Positions 7,464 through 16,180 of a DNA stretch of 64,000 bases are shown in pieces; the first letter of the stretch is position 1; each line of letters begins with the position of its first letter. The stretch is from Pseudomonas putida (GTDB lineage Bacteria > Pseudomonadota > Gammaproteobacteria > Pseudomonadales > Pseudomonadaceae), in contig NZ_CP029693.1 in NCBI RefSeq assembly GCF_003228315.1, forward strand, positions 2,922,001 through 2,986,000. The letters run 5' to 3'. Under the pieces are notes generated by a model. That model ran no database searches and was not told where the DNA came from. It was given only the letters and a program-made list of their open reading frames with translations. Made by a program: the position numbers and the translations under genes.

Positions 7464-9164
7464 TCACGCGGTGGCTTTCTTCGCGTTGATCTTCTTCAAC
7501 TCTTCATCGCGCAACTCGCGCCGCAGGATCTTGCCGACGTTGGTGGTCGGCAGCGCATCGCGGAACTCCACGGCCCGTGGAACCTTGTAACCGGTGACGT
7601 TGGCGCGCATGTGCTCCATCACGGTTTCCTTGGTCAGGGTCACGCCCGGCTTGGCGACGATGAAAATCTTGATCGCCTCGCCCGACTTCTCGTCCGGCAC
7701 GCCGATGGCTGCGCATTGCAGCACGCCCGGCAGGGTCGCCAGCACGTCTTCCAGCTCGTTGGGGTACACGTTGAAACCGGAGACCAGGATCATGTCTTTC
7801 TTGCGATCGACAATGCGCATGTAGCCATCAGGCTGGATCAGGGCGATGTCACCGGTTTTCAACCAGCCTTCGCTGTCGAGGATTTCATCGGTGGCTTCCT
7901 GGCGCTGCCAGTACCCCTTCATCACCTGCGGGCCTTTCACGCACAGCTCACCGATTTCACCCATCGGTTGCTCGGCACCGGCATCGTTGACGATTTTGCA
8001 CAAGGTCGACGGCACCGGGATGCCGATGGTGCCGATCTGGATGTTCTGGATCGGGTTCACCGTGGCCACCGGGCTGGTTTCGGTCATGCCGTAACCTTCG
8101 CAGATGGCGCAGCCGGTCACCGCTTTCCAGCGCTCGGCGGCGGCCAGTTGCAGGGCCATGCCACCGGACAGGGTGACTTTCAGCGCGGAGAAGTCCAGCT
8201 TGCGGAAGCCTTCGTTGTTGCACAGGGCCACGAACAGGGTGTTGAGGCCGACGAAGCCGCTGAACTTCCACTTCGACAGTTCCTTGACCATCGCCGGCAA
8301 ATCACGCGGGTTGCTGATCAGGATGTTGTGGTTGCCGATCAGCATCATCGCCATGCAATGAAAGGTGAAGGCGTAGATGTGGTACAGCGGCAGCGGCGTG
8401 ATCAGGATCTCGCAACCTTCATTGAGGTTGGAGCCCATCAGCGCCTTGCACTGCAGCATGTTGGCCACCAGATTGCGGTGAGTCAGCATCGCGCCCTTGG
8501 CCACGCCGGTGGTGCCGCCGGTGTATTGCAGCACGGCCACGTCGCTGCTGGCCGGGCTGGCTTCGGTCACAGGCTGGCCCTGGCCTTTGCTCAGCACGTC
8601 ATTGAACTTGATGGCCTTGGGCAAGTGATAGGCCGGCACCATCTTCTTCACGTACTTGATCACGCTGTTGATCAGCAGGCGCTTGAGCGGTGGCAGCAGG
8701 TCCGCCACTTCCGTGACGATCACGTGCTTGACGCCGGTTTTCGGCACGACGGTTTCCGCCAGGTGCGCCATGTTGGCCAGGCACACCAGGGCCTTGGCGC
8801 CGGAGTCGTTGAACTGGTGTTCCATTTCCCGGGCGGTGTACAGCGGGTTGGTGTTGACCACGATCAAGCCGGCCCGGATCGCACCGAAGACGGCCACCGG
8901 GTACTGCAAGACGTTGGGCAGTTGCACGGCGATTCGATCGCCCGGCTGCAAATCGGTATGCTGTTGCAGATAAGCGGCAAAGGCACCGGACAGTTCGTAC
9001 AGCTCACCGTAGGTGATTGTCTTGCCCAGGTTGCTGAACGCCGGTTTGTTGGCGAAGCGTTGGCAGGATTGCTTCAACACTGCCTGAATATTCGGGTACT
9101 CGTCTGGATTGATGTCGGCAGCAATTCCAGCTGGGTACTTATCCTTCCAAAAGTCTTCGATCAT
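7464..9164 (-). CDS. fadD1: long-chain fatty acid--CoA ligase FadD1
   Basis: A 566-residue acyl-CoA synthetase of the AMP-binding family. It activates free long-chain fatty acids to acyl-CoA with ATP and CoA at the inner membrane, feeding beta-oxidation. The P-loop-like motif YTGGTTGVAKG lies at residues 214-224 and GYGMTETSP near 357-365. The hinge and C-terminal Lys-containing region (KKDMILVSGFNVYPNE) are complete. The sequence closely matches remembered P. aeruginosa FadD1 (MIENFWKDKYPAGIA). GAGGAG precedes the ATG. It is followed by fadD2 upstream in the same direction with a 377-bp gap, so the two paralogues likely have separate promoters. Confidence 0.93.
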   Translation of the reverse strand: MIEDFWKDKYPAGIAADINPDEYPNIQAVLKQSCQRFANKPAFSNLGKTITYGELYELSGAFAAYLQQHTDLQPGDRIAVQLPNVLQYPVAVFGAIRAGLIVVNTNPLYTAREMEHQFNDSGAKALVCLANMAHLAETVVPKTGVKHVIVTEVADLLPPLKRLLINSVIKYVKKMVPAYHLPKAIKFNDVLSKGQGQPVTEASPASSDVAVLQYTGGTTGVAKGAMLTHRNLVANMLQCKALMGSNLNEGCEILITPLPLYHIYAFTFHCMAMMLIGNHNILISNPRDLPAMVKELSKWKFSGFVGLNTLFVALCNNEGFRKLDFSALKVTLSGGMALQLAAAERWKAVTGCAICEGYGMTETSPVATVNPIQNIQIGTIGIPVPSTLCKIVNDAGAEQPMGEIGELCVKGPQVMKGYWQRQEATDEILDSEGWLKTGDIALIQPDGYMRIVDRKKDMILVSGFNVYPNELEDVLATLPGVLQCAAIGVPDEKSGEAIKIFIVAKPGVTLTKETVMEHMRANVTGYKVPRAVEFRDALPTTNVGKILRRELRDEELKKINAKKATA

Positions 9165-9330
9165 GGAAGCCCACTCCTCAGCAACGCGAATTCAGCACCG
9201 CATTTGATGCGATTATTATTGGTGTTTGTTTACAGGTGAATCCGGGCTTTTTCCAGGCCGAGAAGTCACAAAGCGCGCCGAGAGTAGCAGCTTTGAATTG
9301 GGTCGACCAGAGCCAAAAGCGGCCTCTACG

Positions 9331-9344
9331 GTCACATTTGTGAC
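9331..9344. promoter_or_regulatory. 14-bp palindrome upstream of fadD1
   Basis: Arms gtcaca/tgtgac flank a 2-nt centre, about 170 bp upstream of the fadD1 start. It is a possible operator with no assigned regulator. It does not match the spacing of Crp/Vfr sites. Confidence 0.35.
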
Positions 9345-9420
9345 TCAAGAATGGCTGCCGGTCATTTTAGAGCAAAAAACCTATATGTCGCTATAAGCCC
9401 CGTAAATCGGGGGTTTAAAA

Positions 9421-9524
9421 ACTGTAGGAGCGAGCCTGCTCGCGAAAAACGTCCAGACAACGCTGTCATTCAGACAAGTCGCGTTATCGTTGACGTCCAT
9501 CGCGAGCATGCTCGCTCCTACAGG
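9421..9524. repeat. REP doublet (REPIN), spacer class A
   Basis: Inward-facing cores; the right copy carries the catgctcg variant. The spacer ends with cgttatcgttgacgtccatc, like the other class A spacers. It lies 17 nt past the fadD2 stop. Confidence 0.87.
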
Positions 9525-9541
9525 GATAGGCCATTTATCGA

Positions 9542-11230
9542 TCAGGCGATATCCCGCAACTCCCGCCGCAAAATCTTGCCCACCGGCGTCATCGGCAACG
9601 ACTCACGCAACACAATGTGCTTGGGCACCTTGTACGCCGTGAAATTCTCCTTGCAGTACGCCTTCAGCTCCTCAAGGCTGACCCCCGCCTCACGCGCCAC
9701 CACAAACAGCTTCACCGCCTCCCCCGAACGCTCGTCCGGCACACCGATCACCGCGCAGTTGGCGACTTTCGGGTGGGCCATGACCACGTCCTCGATCTCG
9801 TTCGGATACACGTTGAAGCCCGAGACGATGATCATGTCCTTCTTGCGATCGACGATACGCACAAAGCCATCCGGATCGATCACCGCGATGTCGCCGGACT
9901 TGAACCAGCCTTCGGCATCCAGCACCTCGTTGGTCGCCTCGGGTTTCTGCCAGTAGCCCTTCATGATCTGCGGTCCCTTGATACACAGTTCGCCACGCTC
10001 GCCCAGAGGCTGCTCGACACCCTCATCGTTGATGACCTTGAGCGTGGTGCCCGGCACCGGCAGGCCGACCGTGCCGATGCGCGACTGGTCGCCGTAGGGG
10101 TTGGTGCAGGCCACAGGCGAGGTTTCGGTCAGGCCGTAGCCTTCGGTGATGCGGCAACCGGTCATTTGCTCCCAGCGCTCGGCGGTGGCCTTGACCAGCG
10201 CGGTGCCGCCGGAGTTGGTGAGCTTGAGGCTTGCGAAGTCCAGGGTCTTGAAGTCCGGGTGGTCCATCAGCGCCACGAACAGCGTGTTCAAACCCAGCAG
10301 CGCCGAAAACCGCCAGTTTTTCAGCTCCTTGATGAAGCCGCCGATGTCCCGTGGATTGGTGATCAACACGTTGTGGTTGCCGGTCACCATCATGCACATG
10401 CAGTTCGCCGTGAAGGCATAGATGTGGTACAGCGGCAGCGGCGCGATCATGATCTCCTGCCCTTCGCGCAGCAGCGGCTGGCCATCTTTACCGGACTGAC
10501 TGAGGCAGGCCCGCGCCTGCTGCATGTTGGCCACCAGGTTGCCGTGGGTCAGCATCGCGCCCTTGGCAAGGCCCGTGGTGCCGCCGGTGTATTGCAGGAC
10601 GGCGATGTCGTTGAGTCGGGCGGTCAGCGGCTTGATGGGCTGGCCTTTGCCCTGATTCAACGCGGTTTTGAAGGAAATGGCCTGGGGCAGCGAATAGGCC
10701 GGGACCATTTTCTTGACCTTGCTCACCATCGTGTTGACCAGCCAGCCCTTGGCGGTCGGCATCAGGTCGCCCATCCGGGCTTCGATCAGGTACTGGATGT
10801 CGGTGTCGGCCAGCACTTCCTGGACCTTCTGCCCGAACATGTTCAGGTACACCAGCGCCCGGGCGCCGGAATCCTTGAACTGGTGACGCATCTCCCGCGC
10901 GGTGTAGAGCGGGTTGGTGTTGACCACGATCAGCCCGGCGCGCAAGGCACCGAACACGGCAATCGGGTATTGCAGGACGTTGGGCATCTGCACCGCGATG
11001 CGATCCCCCGGTTTCAGATCGGTGTGGGCTTGCAGGTAGCCGGCGAACGCTGCGCTGTAGCGCTCCAGCTGGGCGTAGGTCAGGGTCACTCCCATGTTGC
11101 TGAACGCCGGGCGATCAGCAAACTTCTTGCAGGAACGCTCGAACACCTCGATGACCGACTTGTACTCAGCGACATCAATGTCCAGTGGCACGCCGGCCGG
11201 GCGTTTGTCATTCCAGAAATCAGGTTGCAT
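9542..11230 (-). CDS. fadD2: long-chain fatty acid--CoA ligase FadD2
   Basis: A 562-residue acyl-CoA synthetase paralogous to the adjacent FadD1 and with the same domain order. The AMP-binding motif YTGGTTGLAKG is near residue 217, GYGLTETSP near the middle, and KKDMIIVSGFNVYPNE near the C-terminus. The ATG at 11230 (MQPDFWNDKRPAG) aligns with the FadD1 start; the longer frame adds 24 residues without similarity. In pseudomonads the pair shares the work of fatty-acid activation with different chain-length preference. The divergently encoded lipase-like hydrolase and enoyl-CoA hydratase support a lipid-use context. Confidence 0.93.
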   Translation of the reverse strand: MQPDFWNDKRPAGVPLDIDVAEYKSVIEVFERSCKKFADRPAFSNMGVTLTYAQLERYSAAFAGYLQAHTDLKPGDRIAVQMPNVLQYPIAVFGALRAGLIVVNTNPLYTAREMRHQFKDSGARALVYLNMFGQKVQEVLADTDIQYLIEARMGDLMPTAKGWLVNTMVSKVKKMVPAYSLPQAISFKTALNQGKGQPIKPLTARLNDIAVLQYTGGTTGLAKGAMLTHGNLVANMQQARACLSQSGKDGQPLLREGQEIMIAPLPLYHIYAFTANCMCMMVTGNHNVLITNPRDIGGFIKELKNWRFSALLGLNTLFVALMDHPDFKTLDFASLKLTNSGGTALVKATAERWEQMTGCRITEGYGLTETSPVACTNPYGDQSRIGTVGLPVPGTTLKVINDEGVEQPLGERGELCIKGPQIMKGYWQKPEATNEVLDAEGWFKSGDIAVIDPDGFVRIVDRKKDMIIVSGFNVYPNEIEDVVMAHPKVANCAVIGVPDERSGEAVKLFVVAREAGVSLEELKAYCKENFTAYKVPKHIVLRESLPMTPVGKILRRELRDIA

Positions 11231-11588
11231 TGTTCTTGTCCTCTTTACCTGAGCCGATCCGGGCCGCTTTTCTGTCATTTTCCAGAGATTCTCGAAATGC
11301 ATAAAAGCGGAGCTTCACCGACACTAGCAGTAATGGCGAATCAGGCAAATATGTCCTCAGGTGTCATAGATAGCGTGAATCTTGCTGCCCCGGCGCAGCC
11401 TGATCGAATGTTTTGGTGGAGGATGCGCTATACAGTGCAGTCAGCTCTTTGTAGGAGCGAGCCTGCTCGCGATGGATGACGGAACACCGCGGGGTGTCAG
11501 GTTACCAGCGTCTTCGTTGACGACCATCGCGAGCAGGCTCGCTCCTACAGTAAAGTGTGTGACAAAGGCCCTCAGCAAAGGAATCGCG
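11231..11588. other. intergenic region between fadD2 and hydrolase gene
   Basis: This 358-bp divergent region contains one REP doublet next to the hydrolase start. The remaining roughly 220 bp must hold the fadD2 promoter, but no clear operator was seen. Confidence 0.6.
11449..11550. repeat. REP doublet (REPIN), spacer class A
   Basis: Inward-facing cores with the class A spacer, including ggggtgtcaggtt and gttgacgacc. It ends about 40 nt before the hydrolase start, so it lies in or next to that gene's promoter. Confidence 0.88.
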
Positions 11589-12533
11589 ATGATCCACGAC
11601 ACGTTCTGGCTGACCACCAGTGACCACCACCGGCTGTTCGTCAACCAGTGGCTACCCACGGACAAGCCCAGGGCAGTGATTCTGCTGGCGCACGGCATGG
11701 CGGAACACAGCGGTCGCTATGCGCGTCTGGCAGAAAAGTTCTGCGATCAAGGCTTTGGCGTGTACGCGCCGGATCTGCGCGGACATGGCAAAACTGCCGA
11801 AAACGGGACCCTCGGACATTTCGCCGATGAAGGCGGTTGGGCCAAGGTGGTCGGGGACCTGGCGTGCCTCAACCAGCACATCGGCCAGCGGCATCCCGGC
11901 GTGCCGATTGTTCTGCTGGGGCACAGCATGGGCAGCTACATCGCCCAGGCCTACCTGCTGCATCACAGCGCCAGCCTGCATGGCGCCGTGCTCAGCGGTT
12001 CGAACTTCCAGCCCGTGGCGCTCTATCGCGCGGCCCGCCAGATTGCCCGTTTCGAACGCCTGCGCCAGGGCCCCAAGGGCCGCAGCGCGCTGATCGAATG
12101 GCTGTCATTCGGTTCGTTCAACAAGGCGTTCAAACCGGCGCGCACCTCTTTCGACTGGCTCAGCCGCGATCCGGCGGAAGTCGATCTGTACGTCAACGAC
12201 CCGCTCTGCGGCTTTCGCTGCACCAATCAGCTGTGGATCGATTTGCTCGGCGGGTTGCAGCAAATCAGCAAAACGTCCAATCTCGCCCAGATCGACCCGG
12301 GCCTGCCATTGCTGGTCATTGGCGGCGAATGTGATCCGGTGAGTGAAGGCAAGCGTCTGAAAGATCTGGCCGGCGCGTTGCGCGAGGCCGGCAGCCAGAA
12401 CCTGCAACTGACCGTTTATCCGCAGGCCCGGCACGAACTGTTCAACGAGACCAACCGCGATGAAGTGACCGCCGATGTGCTGGCCTGGATCCAGCAGACC
12501 TTGAGCAACCCCCGGCCGCACCGATCCGAATAG
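11589..12533 (+). CDS. alpha/beta hydrolase, monoacylglycerol-lipase-like
   Basis: A 314-residue serine hydrolase of the Hydrolase_4/lysophospholipase family. The oxyanion-loop motif LLAHGMAEHSGRY is at about 32-44, the nucleophile elbow GHSMGS puts Ser at 113, an acid residue is in GGECDPVS, and His is in ARHELFNE. No signal peptide is seen, so it is cytoplasmic. The ATG at 11589 has aaagga 7 nt upstream; the longer frame runs through a REP element and is rejected. It is followed 41 bp later by the phaJ1-like gene. It probably releases fatty acid from a glyceride or lysolipid for FadD; the actual substrate is unproven. Confidence 0.85.
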   Translation: MIHDTFWLTTSDHHRLFVNQWLPTDKPRAVILLAHGMAEHSGRYARLAEKFCDQGFGVYAPDLRGHGKTAENGTLGHFADEGGWAKVVGDLACLNQHIGQRHPGVPIVLLGHSMGSYIAQAYLLHHSASLHGAVLSGSNFQPVALYRAARQIARFERLRQGPKGRSALIEWLSFGSFNKAFKPARTSFDWLSRDPAEVDLYVNDPLCGFRCTNQLWIDLLGGLQQISKTSNLAQIDPGLPLLVIGGECDPVSEGKRLKDLAGALREAGSQNLQLTVYPQARHELFNETNRDEVTADVLAWIQQTLSNPRPHRSE

Positions 12534-12574
12534 TTATCAGCGACTTCTTTTATTCGTCACAGGAATTCAGACCC

Positions 12575-13045
12575 ATGACCCAGGTTACCAACACCCCTTA
12601 CGAAGCCCTCGAAGTCGGCCAGACCGCCAGCTTCAGCAAGACCGTCGAAGAGCGCGATATCCAGTTATTCGCGGCGATGTCGGGTGACCACAACCCGGTG
12701 CACCTGGACGCCGAATACGCCGCCGGCACCATGTTCAAGGAGCGCATCGCCCACGGCATGTTCAGCGGTGCGCTGATCAGCGCCGCGGTTGCCTGCGAAC
12801 TGCCTGGGCCGGGCACCATCTACATCGGCCAGCAGATGAGCTTCCAGAAGCCGGTGAAGATTGGCGACACCCTGACCGTGCGCCTGGAAATCCTCGAAAA
12901 ACTGCCGAAGTTCCGCGTACGCATTGCCACCCGTGTATTCAACCAGCGCGATGAGCTGGTAGTGGACGGCGAGGCGGAGATTCTGGCGCCGCGCAAGCAG
13001 CAGTCGGTGACGTTGACCGAGCTCCCAGCGATCAGCATCGGCTGA
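12575..13045 (+). CDS. phaJ1: R-specific enoyl-CoA hydratase, MaoC family
   Basis: A 156-residue hot-dog-fold hydratase. It hydrates trans-2-enoyl-CoA to (R)-3-hydroxyacyl-CoA and so diverts beta-oxidation intermediates into polyhydroxyalkanoate synthesis. The catalytic pattern D-H-N-P-V-H is present with Asp38 and His43, matching the Asp/His pair of PhaJ enzymes. The gene order fadD1-fadD2-hydrolase-MaoC matches the PA3299-PA3302 order of P. aeruginosa, in which PA3302 is phaJ1. AGGA precedes the start. The symbol rests on length, motif and synteny rather than an alignment. Confidence 0.82.
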   Translation: MTQVTNTPYEALEVGQTASFSKTVEERDIQLFAAMSGDHNPVHLDAEYAAGTMFKERIAHGMFSGALISAAVACELPGPGTIYIGQQMSFQKPVKIGDTLTVRLEILEKLPKFRVRIATRVFNQRDELVVDGEAEILAPRKQQSVTLTELPAISIG

Positions 13046-13060
13046 TTCATCGCACAATAA

Positions 13061-13155
13061 ACTGTAGGAGCGAGCCTGCTCGCGATAGCGCCAGTTCACT
13101 CAACATCAATGTTGAATGGAGGACCGCCATCGCGAGCAGGCTCGCTCCTACAGGG
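13061..13155. repeat. REP doublet (REPIN), spacer class B
   Basis: Inward-facing cores with a class B spacer (tcaacatcaatgttgaatg is itself nearly palindromic). It lies between two convergent genes. Confidence 0.88.
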
Positions 13156-13171
13156 GTTTACCGGTTGGGAT

Positions 13172-13639
13172 TTACGAACGCGCACGCGCCTGGTTACGCA
13201 GGGCTTTCACCTGATCATGGTTGCGTTGCACGCCGTGATACTGGCGTTCAACCAGGTCACGAATACCCACCAGGTTGTGCTTGTTGATTTTCTCCATGGC
13301 ATCGCGATAAGCCTTCAACGCATGGTCTTCACCACGCTCGGCTTCGTTCAGCACGGCCTCTTCGCCCTTGCCGGTGAACATCGACTTCACGTCGACCCAA
13401 CGACGGTGCAAATCGCCACTGACGCTGGTAGTGGTTTCCGGATCGCCACCCATCGAACGCACGGCGCTCTGCAATTCGGACGCAGCGGTCGCACATTCAG
13501 CCGAGCGCTGCACGAAAAGGGTCTTGAGTTCCGGGTGCTTGATGTCTTCAGCGCAAGTCTTGAACCCTTCCTGACCGTCCTTGCTGGTTTCAATCAGGTC
13601 GTTGAGTACAGAAATCGCTTCTTTATTCATGTCAGTCAT
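13172..13639 (-). CDS. PA2169-family four-helix-bundle protein (DUF2383)
   Basis: A 155-residue alpha-helical protein that matches the PA2169 family pattern, a ferritin-like four-helix bundle. It begins MTDMNKEAISVLNDLIET and contains an acidic/His-rich second half with ERQYHGVQRNHDQV. No signal peptide or membrane segment is seen. Family function is unknown; members are often stress-linked. AAGGA is placed about 8 nt before the first ATG, which is therefore preferred over the ATG three codons later. The upstream region carries an AT-rich 20-bp palindrome. Confidence 0.75.
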   Translation of the reverse strand: MTDMNKEAISVLNDLIETSKDGQEGFKTCAEDIKHPELKTLFVQRSAECATAASELQSAVRSMGGDPETTTSVSGDLHRRWVDVKSMFTGKGEEAVLNEAERGEDHALKAYRDAMEKINKHNLVGIRDLVERQYHGVQRNHDQVKALRNQARARS

Positions 13640-13705
13640 TTTTCAATTCCTTGCGGTTGATGAAGGTGCGATAGGTATTGCACCCTGCATGCCACTCCGA
13701 AACTG

Positions 13706-13725
13706 ATAAATAAGTCGTTATTTAT
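13706..13725. promoter_or_regulatory. AT-rich 20-bp palindrome in divergent promoter region
   Basis: Arms ataaataa/ttatttat flank gtcg. It lies 67 bp upstream of the DUF2383 gene start and 115 bp upstream of the DUF3820 gene, so it may control either. No regulator assigned. Confidence 0.4.
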
Positions 13726-13839
13726 TAGATAGTTACGTAAATACCATCCATCTGTATCCGTTTCTTTTGCATGATCTGTCAATTGGCCTGCATGCAGAAT
13801 GCCTGTATTTTTCCGACTCACCGCAATCAGGACGACTGA

Positions 13840-14079
13840 GTGATGAACCCTGAAAAACTCGAACTTCTGATTACCCGCCAAATGCCCTTCGGCAAATACA
13901 AGGGCCGGATCATTGCGGACTTGCCGGGGCCGTACCTGAACTGGTTCGCCCGCGAAGGTTTTCCCCATGGCGAACTGGGTGGCCTGTTGGCGCTGATGCA
14001 TGAAATCGATCACAACGGATTGTCGGAACTGCTCGAACCGCTGCGTGCCAAACATGGCAAACCTGCCCCTCGTCACTGA
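13840..14079 (+). CDS. DUF3820-family small protein
   Basis: A 79-residue protein (78 if the ATG one codon later is used) with the DUF3820 pattern RQMPFGKYKGRIIADLP followed by LNWFAREGFP. The family is annotated as putative quorum-sensing-regulated virulence factor on the basis of one structural study; the function is not established. AGGA lies 7 nt before the GTG, which favours GTG over the following ATG. It is followed 26 bp later by the class V aminotransferase gene and probably shares its transcript. Confidence 0.78.
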   Translation: MMNPEKLELLITRQMPFGKYKGRIIADLPGPYLNWFAREGFPHGELGGLLALMHEIDHNGLSELLEPLRAKHGKPAPRH

Positions 14080-14105
14080 AGACTCTCCACCTGCCTGAGT
14101 AGCCC

Positions 14106-15287
14106 ATGCCCGACAATACCCGCCGCGCCCGTGATGAAGCCTTCTGGCAAACCTTCGCCGATCGCTACGATCTGCAACCCGGCCCGATCAACCTGGAAAA
14201 CGGTTACTTCGGACGCATGTCGCGCACGGTGGTCGAGGAGTATCAGCGCAACATCGAGCTGATCAACCGTGGCAATTCGGTTCAGGTGCGCCAGCGTTTC
14301 GAACAGGGCGACAGCGTGAAGATCAGCGCGCAGGTGGCCAAGCTGATCGGCATGCCAACCGAGACCGTTGCCCTCACCCGCAACGCCTCGGACGGATTGC
14401 AGTCGTTGATCCGCAACTACAACCGGCTGCAACCGGGCGACCAGGTGCTGATCTGCGATCTGGAATACGACACCGTCAAGGGCGCGATGCGCTGGCTGGC
14501 CAAACATCGCGGTGTCGAGGTCGTCGAAATCGAGCACCAGCACCCGGCCAGCTTCGATAGCCTGGTGAAGACCTACCGCGAGACCTTTGCCCGTCATCCA
14601 CGCCTGAAGCTGATGGCCCTGACCCACGTCACCCACCGCACTGGCCTGGTGATGCCGGTGCAGGCCATCGCCGCTGCGGCGAAGGAACACGGCATCGATG
14701 TGATCCTCGACGGCGCCCACGCCTTGGGCCAACTGGAGTTCAACCTCGACGAGCTGGGGATCGAATTCGCCGCCTTTAACCTGCACAAGTGGATCGGCGC
14801 GCCGCTGACCCTGGGCTTCCTGTACATCGCGCCCGAGCGGCTGGCCGACATCGACCCGGACATGGGCGAAATGCATTTCCCCGTCACCGACATTCGCGCC
14901 CGCACGCCCTACAGCACACCGAACATCCCGGCCCTGCTGACCTTGCCACTGGTGCTCGAAGAGCATGAAGCCATGGGCGGCGCGGCAGCCAAGGGCTCTC
15001 GGCTGAATTACCTGCGCAACCTGTGGGTGCGAGAGGTGCGTGAACTGCCGGGCATCGAAGTACTGACACCGGATGATCCGCGCCTGTATTGCGGCATCAC
15101 CTCGATGCGCTTTACCGCACAGACCGATCAACAGGCGATGGTCGAGCGACTGCTCAAGGACTACAACCTGTTCACCGTGGTACGCACGGGGGCGGCGTGT
15201 GGTCCGTGCATCCGCATTACGCCGGGGCTGACCACCACGGCGGAACATATGAAGCAATTGATCACAGCGCTGAAGGAACTGCGCTGA
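14106..15287 (+). CDS. class V aminotransferase-fold PLP enzyme
   Basis: A 393-residue pyridoxal-phosphate enzyme of the aminotransferase class V family, related to cysteine desulfurases and isopenicillin-N epimerases. The motif AFNLHKWIGAPL contains the Schiff-base lysine, residue 228. The upstream DGAHALGQ segment supplies the cofactor-binding Asp and His. No mobile cysteine loop typical of cysteine desulfurase is evident, so an epimerase/lyase-like role is more likely, but the substrate is unknown. The short spacing after the DUF3820 gene suggests a two-gene operon. Confidence 0.8.
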   Translation: MPDNTRRARDEAFWQTFADRYDLQPGPINLENGYFGRMSRTVVEEYQRNIELINRGNSVQVRQRFEQGDSVKISAQVAKLIGMPTETVALTRNASDGLQSLIRNYNRLQPGDQVLICDLEYDTVKGAMRWLAKHRGVEVVEIEHQHPASFDSLVKTYRETFARHPRLKLMALTHVTHRTGLVMPVQAIAAAAKEHGIDVILDGAHALGQLEFNLDELGIEFAAFNLHKWIGAPLTLGFLYIAPERLADIDPDMGEMHFPVTDIRARTPYSTPNIPALLTLPLVLEEHEAMGGAAAKGSRLNYLRNLWVREVRELPGIEVLTPDDPRLYCGITSMRFTAQTDQQAMVERLLKDYNLFTVVRTGAACGPCIRITPGLTTTAEHMKQLITALKELR

Positions 15288-15290
15288 TCA

Positions 15291-15398
15291 CCCCTGTAGG
15301 AGCGAGCCTGCTCGCGATGGTCGTCAACGATGACGATGGAAACCTGACACCCCGCGGCGCTCTCTGGTGCATCGCGAGCAGGCTCGCTCCTACAGGGG
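15291..15398. repeat. REP doublet (REPIN), spacer class A (inverted)
   Basis: Inward-facing cores; the spacer is class A read on the other strand (gtcgtcaacgatgacg ... cctgacaccccgcgg). It directly follows the aminotransferase-fold gene. Confidence 0.88.
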
Positions 15399-15423
15399 TT
15401 GGCGCCCGGCATTGTTCGCAGGC

Positions 15424-15456
15424 AAAAAAAAACGGCGCACCGACCAAGCGCACCGT
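15424..15456 (-). terminator. likely terminator of zwf-pgl-eda
   Basis: On the minus strand an imperfect stem (acgg..cgc/gcg..ccgt) is followed by a run of nine T. It lies about 40 nt beyond the eda stop. Confidence 0.55.
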
Positions 15457-15497
15457 TAAAGCCGTAAAGCACACAACTACGTGTAGGGTGAGGCGGA

Positions 15498-16163
15498 TCA
15501 GTCCAGCAGCGCCAACGCCTCGGCGGTGCATTCCTGAATGCGGGCCCAGTCGCCGTTCTTGACCCACTCAGGATCAAGCATCCAGCTACCGCCCACGCAC
15601 ATGACGTTTTTCAGCGCCATGTAGCTCTTTATGTTCGCCGGACCCACGCCGCCGGTCGGGCAGAATTTCACTTCGCCGAACGGGCCGCCCAGGGCCTTGA
15701 TGGCCGCGACACCACCGCTGACTTCCGCCGGGAACAGCTTGAAGCGGCGATAACCCAGGCCATAGCCCTCCATGATGCCCGAGGCATTGCTGATGCCCGG
15801 CAGCAGTGGAATCGGGCTGGCGACGCTGGCTTCCAGCAGGTCGCGGGTGATGCCCGGCGTGACGATGAACTGCGAACCCGCAGCTTCGGCAGCCGCCAGC
15901 ATGTGGCGATCGAGTACGGTACCGGCGCCGGTCACCAGTTCCGGACGCTGTTCGCGCAGGATCTGGATGGCCTTGAGGCCGAACTGCGAACGCAGGGTCA
16001 CTTCCAGGGCGGTCAGGCCACCGGCGGCGAGGGCATCGGCCAGCGGCAGGATGTCCTGCTCGCGGGCGATGGTGATCACCGGCAGGATCCGCGCCTTGGC
16101 GCAGAGGCTGTCGATCAGGGCAACTTTATCCGCCATGGAAACGGTCGGGGATGGATTTGTCAT
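15498..16163 (-). CDS. eda: KDPG aldolase
   Basis: A 221-residue 2-dehydro-3-deoxy-phosphogluconate aldolase, the last Entner-Doudoroff step, splitting KDPG into pyruvate and glyceraldehyde 3-phosphate. The catalytic Glu is at 54 (TALEVTLR) and the Schiff-base Lys at 142 (FKLFPAE). Of four in-frame ATGs, the one at 16163 is chosen because AAGGA lies 9 nt upstream. It is 17 nt downstream of pgl and the last gene of zwf-pgl-eda, which HexR is known to repress in pseudomonads. Confidence 0.94.
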   Translation of the reverse strand: MTNPSPTVSMADKVALIDSLCAKARILPVITIAREQDILPLADALAAGGLTALEVTLRSQFGLKAIQILREQRPELVTGAGTVLDRHMLAAAEAAGSQFIVTPGITRDLLEASVASPIPLLPGISNASGIMEGYGLGYRRFKLFPAEVSGGVAAIKALGGPFGEVKFCPTGGVGPANIKSYMALKNVMCVGGSWMLDPEWVKNGDWARIQECTAEALALLD

Positions 16164-16180
16164 AGCGGCTGTTCCTTGGC

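Larger units (their letters stand above)
9165..9541. other. fadD1 upstream region without genes
   Basis: This 377-bp stretch holds the fadD1 promoter region on the minus strand, a 14-bp palindrome gtcacatttgtgac at 9331-9344, and a REP doublet next to the fadD2 stop. No gene-like frame was seen. Confidence 0.7.

Noticed and set aside
9165..9541. PsrA or FadR operator before fadD1
   Set aside because: gtgtttgtttac near 9220 looked suggestive, but no paired half-site at a fitting distance was found.
9617..11479. 620-codon plus-strand frame over fadD2, and the similar one at 7611-9239 over fadD1
   Set aside because: Both are complements of clear acyl-CoA synthetases, and both paralogues show the same antisense opening because of third-position G+C bias.
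11382..11588. Longer N-terminus of the alpha/beta hydrolase
   Set aside because: The extended frame runs through a REP doublet and has no similarity to the family; the start at 11589 has a good ribosome-binding site.
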